Part shown: piece after piece, positions 24,456 to 39,400 of the stretch
Numbering within the stretch: the first letter of the stretch is position 1
Layout of the letters: each line of letters starts with the position of its first letter
Assembly: GCF_947507565.1 (NCBI RefSeq)
Contig: NC_089175.1
Coordinates: 558,001 to 622,000, forward strand
DNA length: 64,000 nucleotides
Origin: Oscarella lobularis
Taxonomy: Eukaryota; Porifera; Homoscleromorpha; Homosclerophorida; Oscarellidae
Direction: 5' to 3'
The notes under the pieces: model-generated
Databases searched by the model: none
The model's input: the letters and a program-made list of their open reading frames with translations, nothing else
What the model was told of the DNA's origin: nothing
Position numbers and translations under genes: made by a program

Positions 24456-27400
24456 ATGAAACGATTCCAAGGAGCCCAACTCGCTCCTCTACCCCGTCTC
24501 GACGCGAAATGGCTCAAAAGCGATCTCTCGGTAAGCAAAGACGCTCCAAAGACAGAAGTAAACGTCCCTGACCCATCTCCTACCCAGACGGTCTTCACGA
24601 AAGACGGCCTCGCTCGACTCTGGAACGAATTGATCAAGGACAAGGAGGCAACTCTGACGCAGAGCAGCGAAAGTAGCACGAACGGAGGCTCGTCGAACGT
24701 CGAGAGCAACGTCGGCGGCGAAAACGAGAACAGGCCGAGAAAATCGACGACGGAAAACGACGAGAATTCGGCCGGGAGCGGCGGCGGCGGCGCGAGTGGC
24801 GGCAGCGCGAGCGGGGGACCGCGTCTCAGCGCCCAAGCGATCGTCGACGCGTGGACGTGGGGCGACGAGCCGGACGAGGAAGAGCTGCGCGACGCCGTTC
24901 GCTCGCTCGTCGACGAGCAGCACGACTCGACGTGGCGGGCGGCCGGCGGCACGCAGTCGGCCGAACGTCTGCAGCAGCGTCTCGCCGTCTTCGTGCGCTA
25001 TTTCGTCGCCCTGTCGCGTCGCGCGCCGTCGGCGAATGCGAACGAGCCGCATTTTCGACCGTCGACGAGACGAATTCAATTCGCTCGCGATTCCGATCGA
25101 TTGTGAGGAGGGGGTCTAATGGATATAGTATTCTGTACATATGTAGTCACTATATATAAAATCTCTTGATCAGGAGTCATCTATATTAATTTAATTAAAG
25201 TTAATTAAATTACATTTTAAATCTAATTAAAATTACTTTAATTTAATTAATTTTTCTCCCCTAGTTGCAAACCGGAGGAAATGGCTGTGCGCAATCTCGC
25301 TCGGGTCGGCTCGCGTGCGATGCTCTCCTTCATGTTCTCGTTTCTTCGCAAGGCGTGGCGAACGGGTCAAGACGGCGACCTCTGCACCGACTTGCTTCGC
25401 GATTCGCTCGAAGCGCTGCAAGTTCTTCCCGAAGCGAGTCTCTACGACGAGGTGAGCGTCTCGTCCGTTTGGCTCGAAGTCGTCGATCGCGGATCGCACT
25501 TCCTCCGACAAATCACATCAAGGTAGAAAGTAGAGAAAAAAAATCTTCGAATCTTCGCGTAACACGAAAAATTTATTCTAGTTCTAAAGAGGAGTTTGTT
25601 GCTCCGCTTGGTGATCGTTCTCTCGCCTTGGCTCTTCTATTGGAACTCGCTCTTCAACGCGCCACGCTGCGACACGTTCTCAACGCCGTGCTCATTCTTC
25701 TCGAACTGGCACAAACGGACAAGTCGACGGACGAAATCGTCGCCGTGCCGCTCGTTCCCTTTCTACGACGTCTCGGTCGCGTCGAAGTGAACACGACGAA
25801 GTACGACATCAAACCGTCGCCCGTCAATTCGACGAACGAAGAAGACGTAAAATATATTTATAAATGACGAATTATTTTTTAATATTTTTTTTGTTAGAGA
25901 GGATCTTCGTCCGCTAGTCCGACGAAGAGTTTTCTGCAGTATCTCACTTTGCCCGAATCGGATGCGGAACCGGTCGAACTTCGCAGAGTCGCTCACGTTG
26001 TCATGTCTCACTTGGATAGGCTCGCCGAACCGTTCATGCCCACAGAAGATACCGATCAGGTAATATAAATATGAATGTTGAATTTCTTCCAATTTGATTT
26101 TCTTTAGTCCAAGCCTCTCACTCAGCACGTCTACGGTTGGGGAAGTCTTCATCAGGGAAGAATCGGCGAGACTCATGCGCCGGAGTTGTGCGACTGGTTC
26201 ACCGAGTTGGGAATTATTGACATTTATTGCGCTGATAAATTGGTTCTCGTGCTGACGCAATCGGGTCGAGTGTATCAATGCAAGGTGGGAGAGCAAAGAG
26301 ATCAGAAGAATCACGTGAGTTGATGTCCGTCTTGTTCGGGGACGAGTCCCTGACGTAATCTCTCTAGAGCCCGGAGTTGGTTGTCTTTCCCGATAAATAC
26401 GTTATTACACGTTTGGCGTGTCATTCCGAAGGAAAGCATTTTTTGGCTCTGACGTCGTCTGGTGAAGTGTTCTCGTGGGGAAACGGCGAAGGAGGACGAC
26501 TCGGTCACGGGGACACTAGGTGAAATTAAGATTAGATTAAATTATATTTTCTCTGACTGTTTTTTTTTTCTTTCTGCAGTTCGTACGGCGAACCTAGACT
26601 AATAAAAGCGTTCAAGGGAAAAAAGATCGTCTATATCGCCTGCGGAGACGCTCACAGTGCAGCGATCGATGAAAAGGGGCGACTTTTCACGTGGGGCAAG
26701 GGATCCTACGGAAGACTAGGACACGGTGAGAAAGATTGGCGGGGTTTTTATATATAAACTTTCGTTTTTATTGCCGCCTAATTAAAAAAGGAACGAGCGA
26801 AGATCACAACCTGCCGGCACTCGTCGAAGCATTTCGAGACAAAACGATAATCGAAATATCGTGCGGAAGCGGCGATTCTCACACGATCGCTTTACAGAAC
26901 AACGGTGAGACAGCGAGAAAAACGCGATAGCATAACGCAACGCATCTTGGACACTTAGGAACGGTATACAGTTGGGGCGACGGCGATTACGGGAAATTGG
27001 GTCGCGGCGGCAGCGAAGGAAGCAAAGTTCCAAAGCCGATCGAACGTCTCGAAGGCGAAGACATTGTCAGCATCGCGTGCGGATCTCAATACACGGTCGC
27101 ATTGTCAGCAAAAGGCCACGTATTCACATGGTAAGATAAGATAATAAAACTCGAGTCTATCTAGTGTTTTCTCCTTTCAGGGGTAAGGGAGATGGACATC
27201 GTCTCGGGCACGGAAACGAGGAGCATTCGCGCTATCCGAGACGCGTCGAAGGCGCTCTCGCCAATTGTCGCGTCGTTCACGCGGCCGTCGGAGTGATGCA
27301 CTGTTGCGTCGTCACCGACGACGGCGACGTTTACGCGTGGGGACGAAACGATTGCGGTCAATTGGGCGACGGCACGACGAACACGAAAACGGTGCCGACG

Positions 27401-30400
27401 ATCACTCGCGGTCTCCAACCGATGACGAGAATCGCTTCCGGCAATAGCCAGGTAATCGATATTTCTATTATTTCTATCATTTCTATTTCTTTTTTTGTGA
27501 TGAAGACGTTTGCTTGGTCGTGTACCAATAGTTGGCGCTACGGCACTCGCGTGCCGTTCGTTCTCGACGTTCATCGAACGACGTTCGAGTATCTTGACGT
27601 CTACTTGAAACGCGTTTGCGACGGGCTGGATAATCCGCCCGATTGGCGTCCTCCAAGACAGGACCAAGAGTGCATGGCATTAGCCGGTCTCAATCTACTT
27701 CGCCTACAGGTAGGGAATTGATTACGTACGTACGTATCTATATTGTTTTTAGCTTCATGCTGCCGTGCAAACGGGTGAAGATTTGTCGACGCTTCATCTC
27801 GTACCAGAAAAACCTCTCTTGCACTCGATCAAACAAACAGTTATAACCCTAGCGACGACGTCGGGCGTCGTAGAGTCGGTGCAGTCGGCAGCCCAAGCCT
27901 GTCTCAACAGCGGCTGGCTCGCACTCTTGCCGACGGCCGAAGAACGAGCGAAAACCCTATCGGGAATGTTGCCAAGGGAAGGTACAGTGATTATTATTAT
28001 TATTCTCGAAAAATTCATCTTTTTTTTAGAATCGCTTGATCCGACTCAGGTGCCGGCTAGCCGTCGTTTCATGATCGAACTCTTAGTGAATAGTCTCATG
28101 TCGGATGGCGGTCTCGAAGCCGCTCTAGACGCGGCTATATCTTCGGAAATTTTGTCGACGTCGGACGGAGGCGTCGTTTCGTTGGGCGGCGACGTGCTCG
28201 CGATTCCGCTGATGCAGCTGGTCGAGCAGTTGCTCGCCAACGCGACGATGCAATCGTTGACGCGACTCGTTACGCTCGATCGGGAATTGGAGTCCGACGT
28301 GCCGTCGGCGAAGAAAACGAGTCAGTCGGCGTCGTTGGATCTTCTCGTTCGATTTCAAAGACTTTTGATTGGAAAATTGTTGGTTTTTGACGACGATTGT
28401 CGTTTCGTATCAGGTACATATAGAGAAGCTTCGCGGAAACGTCGCTAGAGGCTCTCCTTCCTCCTAGATTCTTCTATTTCGTCGGATTCGAGTGTCTCGG
28501 GCGCTTCTCAACTATTGCAGAAATATGGGAAACTTTTGTACGGAAGCATTTATCAGATTGTTCAAAAAGCGTCTACGCTGGCCGGGCAGAGCGCACGGCA
28601 CTTTTCCGCCTCCGTCGCAACTTTAGAATCGGGCTTAGTCGGTCAGTAAAACCACGCGTCAGCTTTTCCTCTCTATATATTAATCCCAAAGGAATTGTGC
28701 TGCCTGAACTCGTTCTCTGCATGTTGCTCGTGCAAGCGTATTATCCGTCTGTCGCCTTAAAGTCCGACACGATTCCGCTACTGAAGGACTTGCTGCCTGC
28801 ATTGGACGGTTTCAATACGCTCGGTCCCAGTTGCCGACAGGCCGACGAAGCGGACATGGCGTGGCCGGGAAAAACGTCCGGTACGCGCGCAAAATCGAAT
28901 CCGTCACCAACGTTTCTTTTCACTTATTTCTTTTCTAGACGACAAATGCGAAGATGTGGCGACGGAAGACGTCATGTTTATTCGTAAGGACGATTTGGAG
29001 AATCACAACAAGACGGAGGACGGTTTCTGGGTGGTGATACGCGGCAAAGTCTACGATCTCCACGACTTCAAATCGGAGGCAATAATCCGATTCCCAGTTA
29101 ATTGAATGAACATTATATTTTTCATTTCTAGGCTCCCTGCGGAAAGGAAAATCTAGAAAAATACGCTTCCGGCGGCGACGCGACGGAAGACTTCGACGCG
29201 GCCAATCACTCGGAAGAGGCTCGAGAAAAATTGAAAACCCTTCTCGTCGGCGTTTACGTCGACGTGCGTAACGACTTCACCACCCAAAAAGATTTTAAAA
29301 TCTCTATTTGAACGTTTTTTTCTCAAGGCTGAATCGGCGGAGGTTGAAGATCCCAACGGAGTATCAACGCGTCTAATCGATACGGAACGAATGCTCGCTC
29401 TGCTACAAGGCCTTCGCGCTTGCCAAATGGCTCGAAGCACTCCGCTCAGCGTCGAGGAGGAATCGATGTCGACGTGGCTGTCGTCTGGCGTGCTCGCAGG
29501 CGGAATGGAATCGCCCGCGCCATCTCGCAATGAAAAAGAGAAATTTTCTCGTCAGACGTCGTCGTCGTCGTACGAAACCGGTTTCGTCGCGTCTCTCGCC
29601 AATCCCGACGTTTCGGACTCCGATTCGGCGGCGGCGACGACGTTCTATCGAATTGTCAGTCAGTTCTGTCGACAGAACAATCTCGCCGTTCCCCTCCAAT
29701 TTCCTCCCGATCATCCCGTCGAGTTGGCCGGTCGCCGTCTGATGGCGTGTCTCATCAAGCACTGCGATCTCGTTCCCGCCGCGCTCGGCGTCGTCGACGT
29801 CGATCAATGTCGTCTGCCGGCGTCGCTCGTCGAAGTCTGTCGCGTCGTCTATCGCGCGAAAATGAAGATGATACAGGATCACCAGGGATCGTCTCGTCGC
29901 TACGACGACGTCTGTCGAACGCTCGTCGAACGATGCCAGTTCTTGCTCAACGAAATCCGGCCGGCTTCCGCGAAGGTGGCGCTCGCTTTGAATCGACGAA
30001 AAGTTCTCGGAATGCGATCGCGATGGGCGACGGCGGCGAGAAAAATCGCGATGCAACGTCGTTCGCGTTCGGGCGAGTCGCCCGTGAAAACGACCGAACG
30101 GATCGGTGCGGGAGTTTCGGTCGGTTTCTTGAGACAGTCGAGTCGTGGAATCGAAGACGACGAGGTGAGGGAGAATAATTTTTTCGTTTTTTTTTGCTAA
30201 TGAGAAAATATTAATAATTTAATAATAGGCGTCGTATGATTCGTTGAAGTCGGCTCGACACGCCAGCCGATTCAAGTGGCTTCGCCAGAGAACGACGGCC
30301 GGCACTTCTCTATTGAACGAAATCGCCGGATTTTGTCTAAAAGACGATCCCATTGATCTGGATCGATTGCGATTATGTCTACAGAAACAGGTTGATTTTT

Positions 30401-33400
30401 TGGACGTCTTAACTCTATGTTCCTCACATTACTTTCGCTTTTAGGTGAATCGATCGAAATTACGCGTCGACGGTGCTCAATTTTTCATGGAATTACTACA
30501 CACTTCGTCAACGCTTCTTCCGAGCGTTCGCTACGCCGTCATTTGCGGTTGGAACGGTCTCTTACCCATAAATCTCCAACAAAGGCAAGAACGACTCAAA
30601 ACACGCAATTTCTCACAATTGACCCTCCCTTTTTTCCTCTCGTAGCTTATCCCAGTCTCATTATCTCAACGACGTTCACCTAATACCGGCTCGCGAACAA
30701 CTCGTTCTCGAAGACGCTTTCCAACGCGTCAGCGAGTGGCTCGTCGATCGTTTGACGACGCTCGTTCGTCTCGCGAACGACGAGTTGACTCGATGCGAAT
30801 CGAAAACGATCGCGACGTTGCCGTCGTCGCGTCACGTCGCCTTGCTCGTCGGAACGCTGACGACCGAACTCGGATCGATCGGCGTTTCGTTCGTCGTCAA
30901 TTCCGGTCTCATCGGACTCTTGCAGACGATCGTCAAATTGACGGGGCCGTCGACGGAAATCGACGACGGCGGCGAGACGAATCAACGAAACGACGGCAGT
31001 GTCATCAAATTCGCGCGAAGTCGCGACGGCGACGGCGGCGATCGGCTGCCTTTGCCGCCGCTGGCGTTGTCCGGAGCGGAATTGGTTTCCGAGATGCAAG
31101 TGGGCGTTCGAGTCGTTCGTGGTAGCGATTGGAAGTGGGGAAACCAGGACGGTCCGTCGCCGAGCGAGGGCACGGTTGTCGAGGACGTCAGCCCCGACGG
31201 ATGGATTCGAATTCAGTGGGACACGGGAAACATGAATTCGTATCGCATGGGCAAGGAGGACAAGTACGATCTTCAGCTCGCTCCCAGCGCTCTCGACGCG
31301 CGAAGAAGACGAGGTCACAATCGTCAGGAAAACGAGGAGGAACATTCAACAGGTAATAAAAAAAAATACTTTTTTATATATATATATATATTTATTTTTA
31401 TTTTGCGGAGCAGACGCCGACGTCGCTGCGACGGGCAATCACGAGCCGGGTATGGACGAGTCGAATGGACTTCTTCGACGCAGCGCCGTTTGTCTCCTTC
31501 GCACGTTGGTTCTTCTCGTCGGCGTGCACTCGGAGCAACTTCGCGAGTCGTCCGTTCGCGTCGTGTGTCGTCTTCTCAAGCATTTGACGTGCGCGGCGAA
31601 TAGCGGCGGTAAAACAAAGATAAATGTGAATAAATAGACGTTATATTTTTTACGTGTCGTCTCATAGGGTCGTCGCTCGCCAAACAGTCCACGTGGGCGA
31701 CGCTCGGTTTTATACGCGGCGTCGCCGCGTCGAGTGCAATCAAGGCGTCGTTGGCGGACGAAAATTGGAGCGATTTGTTGCTCGATGTCGCGTCCGGACG
31801 CGTCGGCGAAACGGGTCGGGAATTGTCGTCCAATCTACGGCATCGGGTACGTGACGGCGACTCGAGAAAAAAAATCGATTTTTCTCTTCATTCAAAGCGT
31901 GACTTTGTGCAGATTTTGGCTCTGCGATTGCTTCGCGTCATTTTGCCGGTGTGGGGATCGACGGGGGAAGAAGACAAGCGAATCGGTCCTCAGGTGTCGC
32001 TTCTGTTTCGCTTTCTCGGTCAAATCATCATCGAATGCGCTTTCGGTGTCGTCGATCACGCCGACCAATCGTCAGGTGAGATATAATAAACATATTAATC
32101 ATAGGTTATATGTATTTATTTATCTTTTGGATTTAGCTAAGAGACGATATCGGACTTGCCTTCCGTCGGTGTTGACGGCGTCGCACAGTAGCACCGTCGC
32201 CGAAGAGCTCGTCGCTCTGATTCGTCGCCTACACAACGTCGAATCGTGGCGTTCGCACATCAACGATTTCATAGCCGAACGTCTCAATCATCTCGCATTC
32301 GAGATGAAGAAAAACGAAGTGAAGGTGAGTGTCCACGTGTAAGGAACGTAATTTCGATAATTATCCATTGGGAAATTTAGGTCGATTGGACGGAAACGGA
32401 ACAGGCTGTTTTCATGGCTATTTTTGCCGTTATCGGAGGCATCGACAGCTTACCTCGTCTCGGCGGAGAAGTGGAGCACGACGAACTTGGCGTCGGCATC
32501 GTGACGGGAATCAACATCAACGAGCATCTGACTGTTCATTTTCCTGGTCAAAAGATGACGAAGCTGCTCCCAATAGAGCAAATTCGTCCCGTATGATTTT
32601 TTTTCTTCCTACATACAGTATGCGTGATTTCTCTGAATAGCTGTCCGGAAAACCGTTTCGAATCGAGTTTCTCATGTCGGGCGAAATGATGAAAACGTGG
32701 GCGTTACTAGTCGGTGTCGCCGCCGTGAAAGGAGCCGACAAATTATTGCCGTCGTCGTGGCAACTATTCAAACAGATGAAAAACGTCCCGGGTACGCGAC
32801 GTCGAGAAAGTAATTGAAAAATTCAATGTTTAATTTTTCTCTCGCTCGCAGAATCGTCGCAGGTCGACATGCTGGCTCTTCGTCAACAGCACCTTTTCTA
32901 CGGACTTACGAAAGCGGCGCGAGTTTTCTTTACGCGTCAGGAGAGCCTTCGTCAGGTGCTGATTCATCTCGTCGCCAAGTCGCCGAAAAGTCTCTTCGAA
33001 GACGTTCTCCACGCGGCGACGATGCCGTCGCCTTTGAAAGCGATTTTCGGTCGAGAAGAAATCGAGGTAAATACATGGCGTGCGTATAGAAATATGCGAT
33101 TTATTCGTTTTCTTAGGCTGCTTTTGTGACTACGTTTCAATACTTGACGGCGTCGTCTATGTCGTCGCCGGCGTTTCTTCCCGTCGAGTCGACGTCGTCC
33201 CCAGCGAAAAATCCCAAATCTGTGGCTCGCTCGGCGTCGAAAACGTCCGCAGCGACGGCGGAACCGACGGCGGCGGCGGCGGCGACGGCGACGGCAACGC
33301 CAGTCGCGCCGCCGGAGACGCCGACGTCGCTCGTGTCTCAAATCATGGACATGGGATTCGAAAAGCAAACGATCGAGTACGCGATACAGTGTCTAGGCGG

Positions 33401-36400
33401 CGCGAGCAGTCCCGAACCGGTCGTCATGTGGCTCCTCGAGCATCCCGACGCGCATCCGCCGTCGGACGGCGGCAATTCGGGAGCGATGGGCGGAGGAGCG
33501 ACCGCGACTTCGCCGGACAGCGAAGATTCGGATTACGATCCGATCTATGTGACGGACGAGTCCGAAGAGGAGGAAGCGGTGCCGGTGAAGTATAAACTTC
33601 GAACGGATTTTCCCGCCGACGACGACTACGCGCGATACGTGCGAGACACGGTTCGAGTCAATATGACGGTGCGCTGTCGAGAATCGTACGAAGAAGTGCG
33701 CGACGGCGATTACGGCAGAGTCACTAAGGTGAAATTGCTTGATTAAGAGTTCGGTATAGTAGATGATGCGAGGTGTTTTCTAGATTGATCGCGACGGCTT
33801 GAATGATTTGAATGTGCAGTGCGTTTGGCGAGGCAGATCGGGGGCCTATTGGGTGCGCTACAGGCATATTGAATTGGAAGGCTTTCCAGCTAAAACGCCG
33901 AACGAAGTCCAAGCCGACAGCCAGATTAGAGTACGGACTTAACGCCGCGCCGAGAGAAGAAATTCGCACGTGGGGTTTTTTTAGGTGCGCTCTCGAGTGC
34001 GAGTCAGGCCTTCGATTCGCGCGCCGAAATTCAAGTGGGGCAACGTGACGCCGGGAAGCGTCGGCGTCGTTCGTTCGTTCTGCAACAACGGTCTCGGCGT
34101 CAAAGTCGATTTCGCGGAGCAGGAGAACTGGACGGGAGAATTGGCGGAAATGGAAGTCGTGCCGCCGATTCACGACGGAATCATGTGAGGAGAAGTAGAA
34201 TTTTGAGGGCGCACGATATCTCTGTGTTTAGTTGCGATGGTTGCAAGAGTTCGCCTATAAACGGCTATCGTTATCGCTGCTCCACGTGTCCGGATTTCGA
34301 CCTCTGTCGCAGTTGCTTTCACAATCCCTCCTTCAAGGATCACAATCACACTTTCATGAGCATGCAAGATCCCGAAGCGTCGCCGCGTTCGGCCGGCCAA
34401 CCGGGCAATCCGTCCATTCGAAAGAAACGACTTCCCTACGGAACGACGATTCGGGAGTGGAACAAGTGCGTGCGAACGATATCGACGTCGACGCGAGACA
34501 ATCACAAGGACAGGTTGATCGACGGCGATGCGGAGACCTACTGGCAGAGTTCGGGACCCCCGGGAAAAGTACATCTATTATGATTATTAATATCCTTGAT
34601 TATGATTGTTCTTCTAGCACTGGATTCTCATTGAAATTCGACCCAATATTCTCGTGCAAGAACTGACCATGCACGTCGATCCGGAAGACGCCAGTTATCA
34701 ACCGGCTATGGTGACTATGGCCGTTGGACGAACGCAGTCAGCGTTGCGAGAACTGCACACTGTTCACCTCAGTCCAACCGATGTCAAAGTCGTTCTCCTG
34801 CGCGATCAGACTGAGGTAATAATAATAATATTAGTCTTGAGTTGTCACTGATTTATTTTATTTTTTTTCAAAAAAGGAATATCGTATTGTTCAAATTAAC
34901 ATTAAGACGTGCAAGGGCGGCGGTATCGATTGCAAGGTTCACGGTCTTACGATAGTCGGTCGCGTCAAAGCGGATGAAGACGAAATGGCGGCGAATTTTC
35001 CCTACTTGGCCTCCGATCAGAATCTCCACAACAAGGAGGAGAAGAAAACGGAATCCGGCGATCAAACAGATGCCGATAAGGATGCGTCGCAACGACGACG
35101 AAAACGACGCGACGAAGCGGGATTGGATCGGGTCAGCGTTTTCGTCTGGGGTCTCAACGACAAAAATCAACTGGGAGGAATTAAGGGATCAAAGGTAGAC
35201 AAGAGACGTTTCTGCGTCGCAACTATTTCTGTATTAAATAATTCTTCTTCATTCTTCTTTCTCGAGGTTCTCACGCCGACGAAATCGCCGACGTTGAGTC
35301 CCATGAACATCGTCGACGTGACGGCCGGCGCGAAATGTATCTTCGTCCTCACGCAGGACGGCAAAGTGTACTCGAGCGGCGAAGGAGTCGACGGACGTCT
35401 CGGCTTGGGTCACACCAAGCCCGTCGCGAAAGTGGAGCTGATCGAAGCGCTTAGTCAATTTGTCGTCAAAAAGGTCGCGATTCATCCGAGCGGTCGACAC
35501 TGTTTAGGGCTGACGGCAGACGGTAAAGTGTTTTCGTGGGGCGAGGGCATTTACGGCAAGCTCGGACACGGAGACGAACAGTACGTGAGAGTACCTCGTA
35601 TTGTATAGAAGCGGTTGGGGGGAATTTCTATTCGATCAGATCGCTAGACGCGCCGAAGTTGATTGAAGCGTTGAAGGCGAAGCGAATTCGCGACGTCGCC
35701 GCCGGCGACAATCACAGCGCGGCGATCACGTCCGGCGGCGAACTCTACACGTGGGGCTTCGGCCTATACGGACGACTCGGTCACGACGATTCGTTGTCGT
35801 TGAGCAAGCCGAAACTGGTCGGCGACAAGTCGAAGAAGGAAGAATATCGCGGAATTTTTTAGCTCGCTTTTTTTAGGTTAAATACTTTTCCGGACTTCGG
35901 GTGATCAGCATTTCGTGCGGAAATCGCGACGCGCACACGCTCGCTATGACGGACGACGGCGACGTTTGGTCGTGGGGCGACGGCGATTTCGGCAAGTTGG
36001 GTCGCGGCGGACGCGAAGAGTGCTTGGTGCCGAAAAAAATCGACGTTCTCTGCAAGAAAAACATCGTTCAACTGACGTGCGGCGGTCAGTTTTCGCTCGC
36101 TCTCACCGCTGAAGGATTGATCTATGCGTGGTTCGTAGATAGAGAACGTGCAAGTCTACATAAATGAGTATTTATTATGCTTTAGGGGCAAAGGAGATTT
36201 TTACCGACTTGGGATCGGAACGGACGACCACACTCGCCGTCCTCGCCTTGTTACTGCTCTAAAAGGAAAGAAAGTCTCTTACGTGGCCGTCGGATCGTTA
36301 CACTGCATCGCTATAACGGACGAGGGAAAGGTGAGCATATGATAAAATACGTGCAAAAACGCACGAGTTTCTCTCTACCAAGGCCTATATATGGGGCGAA

Positions 36401-39400
36401 AACGATCACGGTCAGCAGGGAACCAATCGCAAGGGCCCCACGCAAAATCCGACACTGGTTCCAGTGTTGGAAGACTACAAAGTTGCTCGCGCCACGTGCG
36501 GATCGTCGCACAGCATCGCTTGGACTCAGCCGGCCGAAGTTCTCCCTCCGCAGGAGCATCAATCCGTCACGTTCGACGCGCCTACTGATCCCATCGGATC
36601 GGCGCTCGTCACCGAGCAGACGTTACCGGACGGTCTCAATCCCGAACCCTTCTCCGAATCGACTATGATGCTGAAGAATAGGCCGTCGTTGACGAAGATT
36701 CTCCTCGCCTTGCCCAATCATCCCGCTCGTCAAAAAGCGATGAATTATCTCCTATCCGCGCTCAAGATCATGTACGCTCGCGACGCCGTTGTTTCGGCGC
36801 TCGCCGTCGAAGTGCCGGCTCTGGCGACGACGAAAGACGCCGTTATCGTGTCGCCGGCGGCGGCGAGTCAAACCGTGTCGAAGGACGTCGAAACGTACGG
36901 GGAAAGTGACGCGGTTGCGACCGTGTCGCCGTCGGTCGGTCTGGACGATTTTACCGGACGACTGAGCGACGGCGATGCGCGGATGCTCTTGGATATGCTG
37001 AAACTAGCCGTTGCCGGTCGCGTAGGCGACAACGGGAAACCAACGCTTTCGCACGTTATCAAAGGTCTCGGCCAGTCGAGACAAGAAGTAAGGGAGATTA
37101 ATTAACTAGTATTTATTTTGTCTTTGACTCCTCTTCCCCCCCCCCCCCCCCCCCCCCCCCAAGGTCGCCGTTTTATTGCTTGAACTTTGCATTACCGAGT
37201 TGGAAGACGTCGCCGCGTCGACGGACCTATCAACGTCGTCGGCGTCGGCCGTCGTTCAAGAAACGCCTCATCCGTATCCCGACGATTGGGATCAGACCGG
37301 TTCGGTTCGCATTCCCGGCGCCGAGAGTCTCCGAGTCGAATTCGATCGTCAATCGAGCACCGAACGTCGGCACGACGTGCTCGAAATAGCCGACGGCGTC
37401 GGTCAGGTCCTCGCGACTCGATCCGGACGCGAATGGTCCGACTGGTCGTCGGAGATCATCGTTCCCGGCGAGGAAATGCGCTGGCGATTCTCGAGCGACA
37501 ATTCGGTGAACGGATGGGGCTGGAGATTCACCGTTCATCCGACGATGCCGCCAAAAGCGGCGCGCAGCACGCTGCCCGATCGCGTCATCCAATCGAAACC
37601 GTCCATCGATCTCGTTTCGTGTCTGCTCGACTTTCGTCTCGAATCGGCGCCGGGCGTCGACGCTTTGCCGCGTCTCGCCTCCGCCTTGGCGGCGTGCGGT
37701 CGCATGCAGAGTCTCGAGCCCGATCAGCGTATCTGGGCGCTTCGTCGCTTGAGAAATCTCGTCTCGTCGACGAGCGTTCTGGAGTTCATGGACATGGAAG
37801 CGTTGTTGCGCGGCGAAGCGACGATCACGAGAAATGCCGTAAGACTCGCGTCTCGGAATTCTTTATAGCGAAAATTACGCTTCTTGTATTAATTACCCTT
37901 CGAAGGTCTTTGCCGCTGCGTTGGGATCGCTCATTCACGTTCTACCTCACATGATTCTGAAGCAGTACGAGTCGGAAGATGCGACAATTCGCCAAGGCAA
38001 ACAGCTAATGCACACGTCATTTCTAAGGGTCAGTTCTTCAATCAACGCAAACGAACGTCATTTGAAATCTTTTTTTCAGAGTCTCCTATCCCTCGCTGTT
38101 GATCTGAATCTCGATTCGCTTTCGTGCTGTCGCGATCAACAGAAATGGAGTTGGTTTCGCACTTTCGCCATGGCGCAGCGCGTCTCCGTCGCCTTGTCGA
38201 AACGAACGCCGCTACCGAAAGACTTTCTCAACGAAGTGAGAATGAAACTTCAAGGTTTGATGTCGCTCGCGGAAGCGTCGTTGGACTTCGAACACGAAGA
38301 CCACGAACTCTTCAAAAGGAGACACGACGAACAGCTCATGGCTTGGCTTCAGAGGCACGTCGCAGTTCGACACGAAACGTATCGAAAATTCTTCATTTTT
38401 TTTCTATTAGGAAATCTGGTGATTGGATGCTGACGGGAGGCAGCACTTCGGTCCTGTATGGATGGGGTCATAATCATCGAGGACAATTGGGTGGCATCGA
38501 AGGCACTAAAGTGAAAAATCCTCGAGCCTTGGAAGCGATCGCTGGGCTTAAGCCGCTGCAGATTGCGTGCGGCGAGCAGTGCGTATTCATCGTGACTCAC
38601 AACGGAAAGGTAGAAAAAATGTCTTTGATAATGTATAAGCTAATTTTATTGGGGTACCGTAGGTCTATTCGACTGGCTACGGAGCGTACGGACGACTCGG
38701 CTTAGGCAAAATAGCCGAATGCGTTCTAAGTCCGGCGTTAATCGAAGATCTCCAGCACGTATTTGTAAAAAAAGTTGCCATCAACGCCACCGGAAAACAC
38801 TGTCTCGCCCTAACCGCCGACGGAGAGGTCTACTCGTGGGGCGAAGGCGACGACGGCAAGCTGGGTCACGGCGATAGAGCGTACGTCTCTCCTTTTCTCC
38901 TCCATATAAGAAATAACTATTTATTCAGGACTCTCGATCGACCGCGAATCATTGAATCGCTGCGCGGTAAGGAGGTGGTCGACGTTGCGTGCGGCGGTTT
39001 GCACAGCGCCTGTATCCTGGCAAACGGCGACCTATACACGTGGGGAAAAGGACGCTACGGTCGTCTCGGTCACGGCGACAGCGAGGACCAATTGAGACCG
39101 AAATTCGTTCAAGCGCTCAAGGGCAAAAAAGTGACGTACGTATCGTGCGGCAGCGGCGACGCGCACACGGTCGCTCTCACCGACGACGGGACCCCTTGGT
39201 CGTGGGGCGACGGCGATTACGGCAAGTTGGGACGCGGCGGTCTGGACGGATGCAAGACGCCGAAAATCATAAAGGATTTGATGGGAAAAGAACTGAAGCA
39301 ACTCGAATGCGGTTCCCAGTTTACGATGGCTCTAACTAAGACGGGAAAAGTCTATTCCTGGTGCGCGCGACGACTAGCATCTGTTATTCGAGTTAAATTA

